Shown: positions 32,247-64,000 of the stretch, one piece after another
Layout of the letters: the number at the start of each line of letters is the position of its first letter
How positions within the stretch are numbered: position 1 is the stretch's first letter
Source of the DNA: Reclinomonas americana ATCC 50394
Taxonomy: Eukaryota > Jakobida > Jakobea > Jakobida
Assembly: GCA_048213135.1 (NCBI GenBank)
Contig: PS015489.1
Span: 1 to 64,000, forward strand
DNA: 64,000 nucleotides
Direction: 5' to 3'
Made by a program: the position numbers and the translations under genes
Notes under the pieces: model-generated
What the model was told of the DNA's origin: nothing
Databases searched by the model: none
The model's input: only the letters and a program-made list of their open reading frames with translations

Positions 32247-35200
32247 AAAGAGAGAGAGAGGCTGATGAATGCTGCCCTTGCGTTGTTGGTGCATTTCAAT
32301 CTTTGAGACAAGTGCACCTTGCCTGACCTTGCTTGGAATGCGGTTGTGCAGGTGGAGTGTCTGCGACTGGCGGGGCACGCAGAGGCGGCTCATGAGGCGC
32401 GACAAAAGTTCCACTTGTGGTTTCCGTTTGGCGAAGGTATGTGCATGCGGTGCTCTGTGCCTTCCGTCGTGCAACTGAGCGGCGTCGCGCAGAGGTGTGG
32501 ATGGAGTGGATTGCTGACCAGCATGCACTGTTCGAGCACAATGGTGGTGATGCGGAGGCAGAGCAGCTGTTGAAGCTGCATGAAAAGTCGGTGCATGACT
32601 TTCACAGTGTGCCTCTGTGGCTGGCGTACGCCAAGGTGGCACAGCTGGTGCAGTCGCGCGATGAGGCGCGTGTGGTGTTTGAGCAGGCGCTGAACATTGG
32701 TCGGCATGACTTTGCACGAGCGGTCGATGCGTGGCGCGCCATGGTGGACTACGAACTCAGGTGCGTGAACATGGTGGTGGTGGTGGTGATGATGGCGTGT
32801 GGGCCACCGTATTCAATTTTCGTGGCCTGCAGTACCGAGGCAGACGACGCTGAAGAGCGCGTTCGCTTCCTGTATCGTGAGGCACTGACGACCCCCATGC
32901 GCGATCACGCGGCACTGCTTGCCGAGTATCTCGGGTGGGAAAAGGACGAGGAAGCCAAGGAAGACTTTACGGAGGACGACGATGTGCGCCGGGCTGCTGA
33001 GGGCAGCGAGGCGCGCGAGAAGCACGAGGCCAAGATCGCCGAATCCAGTTGCGTTTCAGTTGTCTCCATCATTATTTGTCGAGCATGTGCTCAAGCCGTT
33101 GGCGGAAGCAGCTCCGGATCGTGTGATGAGCGAGTGGCGAGCGTATGCACAGTATGAGAAGAAAAAGGGCGAGATGGAGCGCTTCCGCTGTGTGATTGAG
33201 CGGGCGCTGGCGGAGCATGCGGACAATCCCGATTTCTGGGTGTACTATCTGGACGCGGTGGCGGTGTGTGTAGCACTGCTCATGCGAGTTTGAGTGGTAT
33301 GTGCCTCGCCTCATGTTGTGTCTGCTGCAGGAGAATGGATGGTCGCCGTACTACACACAGAGCCAGACAGACGACTCGTCGGTGTTTCGTCGTGCTGCGC
33401 GCACGTGCCCCGGCAGTGCGGCCATCTGGACCTACTACGCCTTCTTTATGGAGAGTCACGGTGCCGACGCGGCAACCATGAAAGGTGTGAAACTCGGAAG
33501 AATGCTGTTTCCTCCCTGTGTCGAGTCTCATCGCTGAAAGTGATCGCAAGGTGTGTGGGACACGGCGCTGCGATCTGCGTCGCGCGACAGCGGTGTGATG
33601 GGAGTGGAGCTGGCAATGGCACGGTGCGACTTTGCTTTGCGTCAGTTCCGCTGGCACATGCAGGATGCGGCGCTGGTGCGTTTGTATGAGCATGCCGTGT
33701 GTCGATTGTTTGTTGACGCTTGTGCTGCTGTTGTTGCAGGCCGAGCAACACAAGAACGCAGTTCGTGAGGCATTTGACGAGGCTGACCAGTTTACCGATT
33801 CTCGTTGCGTGGCATGAGGGAGTTGAAAAGAGTGTATACACCGTCTTACGCTTGTGCGAAACAGTGTCCACTGGCGACCCGACGTGCCGAGTGCTGCGGT
33901 TCGCCGCTCGCGTGGAGACATACTTTTTCCAGGACATGGAGCGCGCCACATCCATTGTTGAGCGCGTACTGCAGCGCAGCAACCAGAATGTGGAGGCCTG
34001 GCTGCAGCTGTTTGAGATACATCGGTTTGTCGCGTGGTTTGCTGTGGGGTGAAGTGCGAGGTGCTCACGCGTTTCGGGCGTGCATGCAGTGGTGCGAATC
34101 GGCTAGCAGATGCACGGTCCACATTGCAGAAAGCTCTGTATAGCATCAAACACGACGAGCACGCCGATCGCATCGCCGAAGCGTGGCTGCAGTTTGAGCG
34201 CGAATTTGCTACTGGTGCGTGCGAAGCAACGAGAACACGGGCTTCTTTTCTTGAGGGCGTTGGTCTGAATGGTTTCGCCTTGGCACACAGATTTCGATGT
34301 GGTCCCCGAAGGACATCAGTTTGCCTCACTCGCGCACGTGTTTGATGCGTGGCGGTCGAATCGGGCGCGCATCGACAAGATCAACCGCGCCGCCGAGGCC
34401 GCCCGCAAGGCACGTGAGCAGCGACAGCAGCAGAAGCAGAGTGCCGTCGCAGCACCAGAGAAGAAGAGCAGGAAGAAGGAGAAGCCGGCCGAGTCGGCGG
34501 CGGCGGCTGGTGACGATGCCGAGGGAGCGAAGAAGCGCAAGAAGGGCAAGCGTGCTCACGACCAAGTGGACAAGGTGGAGGAGGCGGAGGGGAATGCTGA
34601 GGAAGGTGCTGGAGGTGAGGCAGCTGAGGTTGTTGCTCCCGAGGCCGACGAGGAGAGCGAGAAGGTGGCAAGTCCTGCGCACAAGCGTCGCAAGACGGAG
34701 AGTGCACCGGAGGCCCCCATGGCTCCACCGCCACCACGCGCGCCGGCCAATGGCGGCGCGAGGAATGCACCTGCGGCAAGTGAGCCGATGGATGTCTCGT
34801 CGGATGCAGACGCCGGCGACAGGAGAAACAAGAGAGGAAAGAAGAAGAGCGAGCCGGAGGCGGATCCGCGTGCCGCCGAGAAGGGTTACAACCCGGAGAC
34901 GCAGTTTCGTTCCCGTGTCGCCATCCTTCTTGTCTTTGCTCCGTGCTCACGGTTTGGAGTTAGTGTCGAGGAGCTGGTGGCGTTTGTGTACAATTTGCAT
35001 TTCCACGCCACGGAGGTCATTATCAAGGAGCACTTTACAAAGGTGTGTGATCGCTGAAAGGGCGGCTGGATTGTTTCCGAGATTGCTTACGAAAGTTTGT
35101 TGTGTCGCGCAGCTCGGGTGCCGAGTCAAGGAGGTCCGTTTGATGCGCAATCACTACGGCAAGTCGCGCGGTCACGCGTATGTGGAGATGGAGGACAGAG

Positions 35201-35710
35201 TTGTGTTCTCACCCCTGCAGTGCCCGTGCTCATTTATGTTTTGTGCGGCTGGCTCACCTCTTGTCGACAATGTGTGCAGGAGAGTGTGCAACGCGCCATC
35301 GCCACCGACGAGAAGGAGTCGCTGTTGAATCGCCCGCTGCGTGTCGACGTGTCGAGGACAGATGTGCGAGGAAAGCACAAGGATGAGAACAGTGAGCAGG
35401 CGGGGGCAGCGGCCGCAGGAGGCGCATCTGGCCGTGGCGATGCACCGTTCACCGTCAAGTTTCGTGTGTGCCTGAGTCAGATACCGACAATGTTTGTCTC
35501 ACACTAGCGTGCAGACATGGCCGTGGCGGTCATCTGGTGCCTCGTGCCGCGCGACTCGCACCCGTCATCCTGCCGAAGCGTGCACGCGTGGATGCCAGCA
35601 ACACCGAGAGTGGCAGTGGCACAAGTGACGCACCGACTGCCAGTGCCGGAGAAACGGTCGACAGCAAGCCGCGCTCCAACGCCGAGTTTGCAAGCTTCTT
35701 GAAAAAGTGA
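31520..35710 (+). CDS. SART3: SART3/Prp24-like U4/U6 snRNP recycling factor
   Basis: The start at 31520 gives MEVDEASA, then an acidic exon. HAT repeats fill 31925-34215: VECLRLAGHAEAAHEARQKF, VWMEWIADQHALFEHNGGDA, VPLWLAYAKVAQLVQSRDEA, SEWRAYAQYEKKKGEMERFR, WTYYAFFMESHGADAATMK and VEAWLQLFEIHR. A Lys-rich linker with likely nuclear-localisation signals follows (34380-34890). One RRM is visible: AFVYNLHFHATEVIIKEHF (RNP2, about 34981) and KSRGHAYVEMED (RNP1, 35162). The protein ends SNAEFASFLKK, matching the C-terminal Lsm-binding motif of Prp24/SART3. The family reanneals U4 and U6 snRNAs after splicing, with the HAT region as a dimer/adaptor. A gap at 32035-32162 removes early HAT sequence. 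The human protein has two RRMs; only one is found here. Confidence 0.88.
32035..32162. other. Assembly gap (128 N) in SART3
   Basis: Run of N between a HAT exon and a (CA)n tract; SART3 reads plus on both sides, so no orientation problem here. Confidence 0.99.
32163..32242. repeat. (CA)n microsatellite in a SART3 intron
   Basis: About 40 uninterrupted CA units directly after the gap. The opposite phase (GT)n occurs in the preceding intron at 31871-31920. Confidence 0.95.
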
Positions 35711-35860
35711 ATGAGCTGCATGCAACGAACGCGAGTCAAAAAGGAAGAGTTGCTCGTTTTAAAATGAGTCCGCACAACGGAGGTGCGAGCAAAAGAAAGT
35801 GAGGGGGGATACTAGAAGTAATAAAAATCGTCGAGAGATTACGGGAGGGCGATGCAGAGC
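35711..35860. other. Convergent 3' spacer
   Basis: 150 bp between the stops of SART3 (plus) and the coiled-coil gene (minus). It is AT-richer than its surroundings, and taataaaaat near 35819 could serve as a polyadenylation signal for the plus-strand gene. Confidence 0.45.
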
Positions 35861-38800
35861 TCAGACACCATAAAGTCGACCGGATCGGTCGCGACGCTCG
35901 CGAATCTTCAGCTGCTTCTCGAGAATGGCGGCCATCTCCTCATGCATCCGCCGTTTCACTAGCGCGCGCTGACGACGTTCCTCATCCACACTGCACAGAG
36001 GGGAGTGAGGTGAGTCGGTAGGTAGAGCAGGCGTCTTGGCGCACCAGTCACTCAACTCGGATTGAACATTGCCGACAATCGAGGCTGCGTCGTTGCGCTG
36101 CGACTGCTCTTGCTCCCGCTGCAGGCGTTTCTTGGCCTCGGCCATTTCCTTGAGCTCCCGCTGCATGGTGGTGGGAGCGTGAGCACGCACACATCATGAC
36201 AACTGCACCTGCACGCCATACCTGAACCTCCAGACCCTTCAGTCGACGCTCCTCCCTCTGGGTTCGCGACAGCTTGACCATCGCAGCCGTCTCGTCGGCC
36301 AGCTAAAGCGAAGAGAGTCAGCCATTGAGGGCTATGCTTGGTATGCAGAGAGGTAAAAAACAAACCTGCTGGCCCAGTCGCCGCTCCTCCTCTCGAAGCA
36401 CACGCTCGCGGTGCTCGTGCGCTGAAATCTGGTCCTCCAACTCGGACTGCAGCACAGACACGATTGGCATCAACAGCGACGAGCACGATCCGACGCAGAC
36501 ACACACCAAGTACCTTGTAACGACGCTGTATGTTCTTCTTGACAATCGAGTTGAGGGCTTCCGAGCGGAACCGGAACTCTTCTTCTGTGTTTCCGGCGAA
36601 TCGATCGTGCTGAGGTTTTGGTGGATGCAGGTGTGAGCTGGAAGAAGAAAACATGTGGAATTCAAGCGAGTGGCGCGCACCTGCTCTTGCTCCTTCTTCG
36701 CCTGTTGCTCAACGATTTGCGCCTCGAGAGCGTGAGCGTACTCGGTCGACCGTGCATGCAGACGGCGCTTGGTGGCCTGGTACTGAGCGCGGAGGTCTTC
36801 CGGTGGCTCTCGTCGGTGTCGTTCTGTCACCGCAAAGGCGACGAAAATGAGTGACAACCCACACAACTCAACACTCCTGACTGCGCGACTCACCGAGATC
36901 CTTCAGCGTGAGGTCCTCCAGGCCGCAGAACAACTCGCGGTACACGCTGACGTGTGTCGGATCAAGTGCCGAGGTCTGAATCACAACCAACCCATCTATT
37001 AGCTCGCTGTGTGCGATGACCGACAACGCGAAGAATGACGCAACATCCACTGGCGGCGGTGGTGAGCGGAACACTTCGTCAACAGTGAGCTTAACAATTG
37101 GCTCTGGCGAGGCCGCCCGATGCTGCTGGTGCGCCGGACCCGGTGACATGGTGCCTGTTCCGTTGAGGCGCGCCGACAAGGACAATGCTGCCGACGACGA
37201 CGACAACGACGCCGAGAATGCGGCGGGCGGTGGTGGCACAACAACCGTGGGTGCCGGTGAAAACTTGACCACACGCGACGGAGACACATGAGTTGGCGCG
37301 GGACTGGCAGTTGGGCGCCCTGCTGCCGGCACAGCTGGTGGCGCCGAGGATGGCAGAGGAGAGCCGCCAGTCAAGACCACGCTGTGCGATCGGAAGTTCT
37401 GTCGGCGAGTCTGCGGGTAGAACGTGGCGGCGGTGGACTCGGCCTCTGCGCGCTCGCGCTCGCGCTCGCTTCGTGAAATGGCCTGCAGCGACAGATACAT
37501 GAGGAAGAGAGCGGGGAAGGAGAGAAACACATGCACGCGGAGGCAACACAAGACCTCTTGCCGCTCTTTGCGTTCCTTGTACTCTGAAATGAAACGGAGA
37601 GTCTCCTCGCGGTTGCGATGACGCAGATTCCGTGCACGCTCCTGGCAAGAGGGGAAGGGTGAGGATGAGCCATTGCAAACGCACACGCATAAGCACACGA
37701 GTGTTGGGAGAACACACACCCGAATCTCCTCCTCCTTGAGCTCAAGCTCCTCGGCCAGAATGCGAGCCGCCTCCCGCTCTGTCTCGCGTTCGTGTTGCTC
37801 GCGCTCTCGACGTTCGGCCACCTGTCGACCATGAGTTAGCAATGACTGCCACGCTCTCGTAGGTTTAGTGGGCAAACCATTTGCTGGTTGACGTCGTGGT
37901 TGGCCATCGGGTCGTAGAACCGCTCGCGATCTGCAGTCACGCAAGCTAATGTTTAGAGCACATTTTCGTGCATACAACAAAAAAAATCATCATCCCGCGC
38001 ACGCAACAGGCACGGAAGTAGGCCTGCGCCTCGGCCTCTCGTTGTGCCAACCACTGCGCCTGCTCCTCAGTGGTCAACGGTGGTCGCCAGTCGCCGGCCT
38101 CCTCGTTGCGATCGCGGAAGCCACGGCTGGCGGACGGTGGCGGGGCGCGGAATGCTGCATCGTCAGCAGCACTACTAATGGGACCATTGTGGTGATGATC
38201 TTCGGCCGCCGCATCGGCGATTCCCTGCAGCGAGAACGCAATCTGCGCCTGCTTCTCCAGCAACTCGCGCGACGAGCGGTTGGCGCGATCGGCAAAGTGT
38301 CGTCGCTGAGTCGGGCCGCCATTCGGCTGATCACCAATGAGACCCTGCGGCAGCGGCCGAATACTGTCGACACCATCGCGGCCGTGCACACGCTGTGAGA
38401 GCAGTCGCTCCGGTGAGGCCAGCGTCTGGAACCGAGGACTGTGGTGGTGGTGGTGGTGGTGGCGGTGAGTGAGTGAGAGACATGGAAAAGAGTGGGATGA
38501 GAGGGCGCGCACATCTTGCTCTCCGAGTGCGGCCAATCGTAGCCGCCGTGCGCCTCGTCATCATCGTATGTGGGCGGTGCGGACGGTGGAGTGGCCGGTG
38601 GCTGCTGGTGCGGTTGCTGCTGCTGCTGCTGCTTTCCCGTCTTCCCCGTGTTGTCCGACACCCAGCGCAGAAGCGACAGGTCAGATTCGAGACCGCGCGC
38701 GCGCTGGTTTCCCGCGTGACCACGCCCGTGCTGCACACGCAAGGACATTAATGAGTGATGAGACCGGGGGGAAAGAGAATACAAAGAGTAACGCGGCTCA

Positions 38801-40143
38801 CCCGCACAGCCTCCTTGGACGTGGGCGATCGTCGCCACTCCATCACATCATGATCGAGCGGAGACAGCGCGGTGCGAATGGTCGGGCGTGGCGACTGATC
38901 CACGCGTGGCACCACACCCTGTCCGAGCTGAATCATGTCGGTGGGCGGTGGCGCAAAGCGTGCTGGAGGAGCCGACGATGGTCGAGGCAGGCTTGCTGCG
39001 AAGAGGGAGAGGGAGAAGTGATGAGCGAGGAGGAGGGGGAGGGAAAGGAGGAGAAGGAGGAGGAGGAGGAGGAGGAGGAGGAGGAGGAGGAAGAAGAAGA
39101 AGAAGAAGANNNNNNNNNNNNNNNNNNNNNNNNNNNNNNNNNNNNNNNNNNNNNNNNNNNNNNNNNNNNNNNNNNNNNNNNNNNNNNNNNNNNNNNNNNN
39201 NNNNNNNNNNNNNNNNNNNNNNNNNNNNNNNNNNNNNNNNNNNNNNNNNNNNNNNNNNNNNNNNNNNNNNNNNNNNNNNNNNNNNNNNNNNNNNNNNNNN
39301 NNNNNNNNNNNNNNNNNNNNNNNNNNNNNNNNNNNNNNNNNNNNNNNNNNNNNNNNNNNNNNNNNNNNNNNNNNNNNNNNNNNNNNNNNNNNNNNNNNNN
39401 NNNNNNNNNNNNNNNNNNNNNNNNNNNNNNNNNNNNNNNNNNNNNNNNNNNNNNNNNNNNNNNNNNNNNNNNNNNNNNNNNNNNNNNNNNNNNNNNNNNA
39501 GGAGGAGGAGGAGGAGGAGGTCCTCAGGAGGCGGAGAAACGCAACAACTGCGACGCTCATTGCGCGCACGTCGACCATTCATTCCGCGCACTTGCTGCCG
39601 CACTTCTTCCGTCACCTCATCGGCATCAGAGGCGCCCAGTGTACTCGCTTGCACGCCTATCACACACACACACAAGAGAGAAAGTGAGGAGAAAGAAGAG
39701 AAGAGCAAAGAGTAAGAGTCTCTCTCACCTGCAAGTGGCACTCGCGACTTTCGCAGACTTTGCATAAAAGTGCGCTCCCATTCGCGCACATGCGAAGTGG
39801 GAAAGCGAATGCGCGGCGGAGGCTCGTTTGCTGGTCGGAAGCTCGGCTTTTTATGTGTGCGAGAACACAATCAGTGAGAGTGAGAGAGTGAGTGAAAGAG
39901 AGAGTGTTTCTCCGACGACACGCGATGCACAGGGCAGTGTGCCTCTCTCTCTTTCTCTTTCTCTCTCACTCTCACTTGTAGTATGTGCATGCGTGTCGTT
40001 CTCACATGCACACTCGCGTGCGTGTGAGTGTCTCGTCTTTCTCTTCTTTCTCTCTTTCTCTTCTCTCTCTCTTTGTGTGTGTGCGTGCTGTTTACCTTGA
40101 GAACTTTGAAAGGCGCACTGCCAAGGTCGTCCAATGCGCTCAT
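35861..40143 (-). CDS. Long coiled-coil protein, probably cytoskeletal
   Basis: The start at 40143 gives MSALDDLGSAPFKVLK. The next exon has NEPPPRIRFPTSHVREWERT (about 39820). After a gap, PPTDMIQLGQGVVPRVDQSP (about 38940) and a Gln-run exon (QQQQQQ near 38620) follow. From 38300 the protein becomes Glu/Arg/Gln-rich: LTTEEQAQWLAQREAEAQAY (38085), RFYDPMANHDVNQQM (37925), EREAARILAEELELKEEEIR (37785), NREETLRFISEYKERKERQ (37620). A Pro/Ser/Ala-rich middle (37390-37080) is followed by DDEVFRSPP-like and helical exons, then more coiled coil to the C-terminal EEMAAILEKQLKIRERRDRS, ending at 35861. The pattern fits centrosomal/ciliary coiled-coil proteins, but I cannot name an orthologue. Introns are about 60-90 nt. 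Confidence 0.7.
39001..39520. repeat. (GGA)n microsatellite around an assembly gap (N at 39110-39499)
   Basis: GGA/GAA runs at 39035-39109 and 39499-39520 flank 390 N. It lies between coding exons of the coiled-coil gene. Whether part is translated (as Ser, Leu or Pro runs) or all is intronic cannot be decided here. Confidence 0.9.
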
Positions 40144-40982
40144 GTCTGCGTGTGTCGAAAGTGGTGGGCGCGTGCGACGTCGCGAAGTTCTGCATTGTCA
40201 CGTGGCCGTCGAGCGAGTACTTGTGCAGGTGTGCATGCTTGTGTATGAAGGAAGAAGCAAAGTGTGCCGGGGAGAGATGAATACGAAGAGAGAGAGAGCT
40301 GGGAGAATGTTCGCGACGTTGCGTAAACAAGCTGTAGAATGCCAGCCCGTCGCTAACGGTGGTCGGGCTTTGCAGCGATGCATCTACAGACTATCTTCCA
40401 CATGTTGACTATAAGCGAGAAGCATGTTTGATGTGAAGAAAGTCCAGACAATTCGACTTCGCACCGAATTCTGCGTTTATTGTCTGTTTCTTTCAGCGCC
40501 TCTTCACGCAATCAACGCTGCTGTTAATGCAGCGGCTGGACTACCGCACAACTGCGCAGATGAAGTTTGATGATCGACCGCCGATGTTATATTGACGTGT
40601 CCTGCCGCAAACCGGACAAAAGGCCGCTGCAGCGCGCGCATCGATATCTCTGCCTCTGCCTCTCTCGCTCACACACACACACATTGTGCGCGTTGTCTTG
40701 CAACACATAGGTAAGCATCGCACACACGCACACGCACAGACAATCGCAGACACACACAGAGAGAAACAGACGCGCGCGTGTCTGGATTTCATTTCGCGCA
40801 CACACACACACAGATAGACACTCTCTCACCAAGACACAACGCATCTGCACACACGATGATGCACACACCACACACAAAAAAACAGCAGCGATAGATAGAC
40901 AAAGTAGACGAGGACATGGCCGCGCACATCACTCACACTCACCACCTCCACGCAGCAGTCATCAACATACAAGTGAACAAGC
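40144..40982. other. Intergenic region between divergent genes
   Basis: About 840 bp between the coiled-coil gene (minus) and the exon at 40983 (plus). It contains CA/GT-rich stretches at 40670-40820. Between 40320 and 40630 the sequence is more complex, but no open frame, tRNA or other RNA gene was recognised. It should contain both promoters. Confidence 0.5.
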
Positions 40983-41254
40983 ATGAGCGGCCCGCCTCCT
41001 CCGCGCGTCTCTGGGCTGGCCAGCGCGCGCGGCACTGGCGGCAACCTCTCTCGCGCATTCAGTGCCGCCGCGCACGCTGCCTCGAGCTACTCTGCCTCAG
41101 CGGCCGCAGGCGCAGCAGGAGCGTCTCCCATGTTGCCTTCTCAACCGCCGCCGCGACAACGGCCGCTGGTGACGGTGCCGCGATTGGAGATGTCGAGGGT
41201 GTATGGATCGGCGGCGGCGGCGGCGCCTAGTGCGGCCGCCTCGTCGGGTTATGC
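40983..41254 (+). CDS. First exon of an unrecognised Ala/Pro/Ser-rich protein
   Basis: The ATG at 40983 starts MSGPPPPRVSGLASARGTGG and runs about 90 residues, rich in Ala, Ser and Pro, containing RPLVTVPRLEMSRVYGSAAA. It ends at a GTTGCGT donor (41255). Beyond it lie TC/GT microsatellites, a tandem repeat and a gap, and no plus-strand continuation was found up to the TRRAP exons. The remainder is presumably in the gap at 41646-42329. This leaves little room, because the TRRAP C-terminus should be in the same interval on the other strand. The exon could also be a spurious open frame. Confidence 0.45.
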
Positions 41255-41346
41255 GTTGCGTACTCTCTGTCTCTGTCTGTGTGTGTGTGTCTCTCTCTCT
41301 GTGTGTGTGTGTGTGTGTCTCGCTCTCTGTGTGTATATCTCTCACT

Positions 41347-41586
41347 GTTTGAATGATTGATTGTGGGCATTCACGATACGGATTGCGGTGCTCTCTTCAA
41401 TCGAGGGTCCTCTTTCTTGCCCGTTAATCGCATGCTCTCTCTATCTCTCTCTCTTTCTCTGTCTCTCTCTGTGTGTGTGTGTGTGTCTCTCTCTCTGTTT
41501 GAATGATTGATCGTTGGCATTCGCGATACGGATTGCGGTGCTCTGTTGAGATGAAGGACCTCTTTCCCGCCCGTTAATCGCTCTGC

Positions 41587-41645
<59 letters not shown>
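41347..41645. repeat. Tandem repeat with TC runs, running into a gap
   Basis: Two copies (about 41347-41429 and 41499-41580, period about 150) share 'gtttgaatgattgat' and 'gatacggattgcggtgctct', and each closes with 'cccgttaatcg'. Pure TC/GT tracts lie between and after them. The repeat probably continues into the N run, which would explain why assembly failed. Confidence 0.85.
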
Positions 41646-42329
41646 NNNNNNNNNNNNNNNNNNNNNNNNNNNNNNNNNNNNNNNNNNNNNNNNNNNNNNN
41701 NNNNNNNNNNNNNNNNNNNNNNNNNNNNNNNNNNNNNNNNNNNNNNNNNNNNNNNNNNNNNNNNNNNNNNNNNNNNNNNNNNNNNNNNNNNNNNNNNNNN
41801 NNNNNNNNNNNNNNNNNNNNNNNNNNNNNNNNNNNNNNNNNNNNNNNNNNNNNNNNNNNNNNNNNNNNNNNNNNNNNNNNNNNNNNNNNNNNNNNNNNNN
41901 NNNNNNNNNNNNNNNNNNNNNNNNNNNNNNNNNNNNNNNNNNNNNNNNNNNNNNNNNNNNNNNNNNNNNNNNNNNNNNNNNNNNNNNNNNNNNNNNNNNN
42001 NNNNNNNNNNNNNNNNNNNNNNNNNNNNNNNNNNNNNNNNNNNNNNNNNNNNNNNNNNNNNNNNNNNNNNNNNNNNNNNNNNNNNNNNNNNNNNNNNNNN
42101 NNNNNNNNNNNNNNNNNNNNNNNNNNNNNNNNNNNNNNNNNNNNNNNNNNNNNNNNNNNNNNNNNNNNNNNNNNNNNNNNNNNNNNNNNNNNNNNNNNNN
42201 NNNNNNNNNNNNNNNNNNNNNNNNNNNNNNNNNNNNNNNNNNNNNNNNNNNNNNNNNNNNNNNNNNNNNNNNNNNNNNNNNNNNNNNNNNNNNNNNNNNN
42301 NNNNNNNNNNNNNNNNNNNNNNNNNNNNN
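41646..42329. other. Assembly gap (684 N)
   Basis: Run of N flanked by (TC)n on the left and 'acgtacgtacgtacgacg' grading into (TC)n on the right. The TRRAP C-terminus and the rest of the gene at 40983 should lie here, so its true size is probably larger. Confidence 0.97.
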
Positions 42330-42373
42330 ACGTACGTACGTACGACGAACAACGTAGTCGTTCGTCTCGTCTT

Positions 42374-42428
<55 letters not shown>

Positions 42429-42984
42429 ATGGTATAGTCGAGTGTTCTCTCACCATTTTCAACTTCTGCAGTCACTCACTCTCGCTCACTCACCCTGACG
42501 AATCAACGTAAGCAACAAAGAACACGAATCAACGCAAGATCTATATGCAATACCGCACAGCTTACGCATCCATCCCCCTCTCTCGCTCACACTCACTGAC
42601 GACATTTGTTGAGATGCACGACCGCAACCCTGCTGTTCACTTCTCTTTCTTGTTCTGTTTGCCAGCACGACATCCCGCTGCGCCTCCTCATTGGCTCAGA
42701 ACACTATCAGCTTCTCTATCTCTCATCCACACTGACTGACTGCTATCAAGCTTCCTCTCTTGTGAGTTCACCAAATAAACTTTGGCTTCTCTCTTTCACA
42801 CATCTCCCTCCCTCTCTCTCTCTCTCTCTAATTGCCAGCACGACATCATACTGCGCTTCTCCATGTTGCTCAGAACACAATCACCTTCTCTATCTCTCGT
42901 CCACACTGACTGACTGCTATCATGCTTCCTGTGTGTCGCGCATCTCTCTCTCTCTCCCTTTTCCTCTCTCCTTGCTCTTCCCTT
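42330..42984. repeat. TC-rich repeats with a 173-bp duplication
   Basis: Two copies (about 42666-42758 and 42839-42930) share 'cacgacatc..ctgcgc', 'tcagaacac' and 'cactgactgactgctatca'. The rest is pyrimidine-rich. No exon continuing TRRAP was found on the minus strand, so this is read as intron or 3' sequence. Confidence 0.75.

Positions 42985-64000
<21,016 letters not shown>

Noticed and set aside
31627-32326. Long frames of Cys-Val or His-Thr repeats
   Set aside because: They are translations of (GT)n/(CA)n tracts and of N, not proteins.
35861-40143. Assignment of the coiled-coil gene to CSPP1 or another named centrosomal protein
   Set aside because: Only general Glu/Arg-rich coiled-coil composition is shared; no specific motif was found.
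41371-42475. Minus-strand frames rich in Arg-Glu across the 684-N gap
   Set aside because: These come from (TC)n tracts and N; no recognisable sequence.

Overview
The window is nuclear DNA of an intron-rich, probably unicellular and flagellated eukaryote. Protein-coding matter is cut about every 100-250 bases by short introns of roughly 50-80 nt, intergenic gaps are often only 40-160 bp, and microsatellites (GA/TC, CA/GT, GGA) are abundant. A CCDC61/VFL3 basal-body gene implies cilia or flagella. I could not fix the lineage. No tRNA, rRNA, CRISPR array or transposon was recognised. Seven runs of N split the sequence. Gene models below were spliced by eye, so outer boundaries are safer than individual exons.

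Layout. 1-1668: WD40-repeat gene (minus), open at both ends. 2049-4391: CCDC61/VFL3 (minus), whose middle and tail lie in a contig (2049-3433) placed in reverse between two gaps, which looks like a scaffolding inversion. 4500-9651: a long unrecognised plus-strand gene divergent from CCDC61. 9882-16163: a cluster with a truncated two-exon copy, an unrelated helical minus-strand gene, and a divergent pair of signal-peptide/multi-TM genes that appear to be relatives. 16207-18735: helical-repeat (ARM/HEAT-like) gene (minus). 18813-23204: R2R3-Myb protein that seems to end in a RING1-type RAWUL domain (minus). 23500-25466: unrecognised gene (plus). 25557-31438: M16 metallopeptidase (minus), divergent by 81 bp from SART3/Prp24 (31520-35710, plus). 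35861-40143: coiled-coil gene (minus). 40983: first exon of a plus-strand gene. About 42985-64000: TRRAP/Tra1 (minus), filling the last 21 kb with both termini missing.

Together the recognised genes are housekeeping or cytoskeletal: transcription co-activation (TRRAP), possible chromatin/transcription control (Myb-RAWUL), U4/U6 snRNP recycling (SART3), proteolysis (M16) and basal-body organisation (CCDC61). Nothing suggests an operon or a transferred island.

The most unusual signals are a recurrent 5' splice site GTTGCGT/GTTGCGC (about 20 cases, both strands, most genes), the inverted CCDC61 contig, the Myb-RAWUL combination, the duplicated membrane-protein cluster, and a graded, two-armed microsatellite inside a TRRAP intron.
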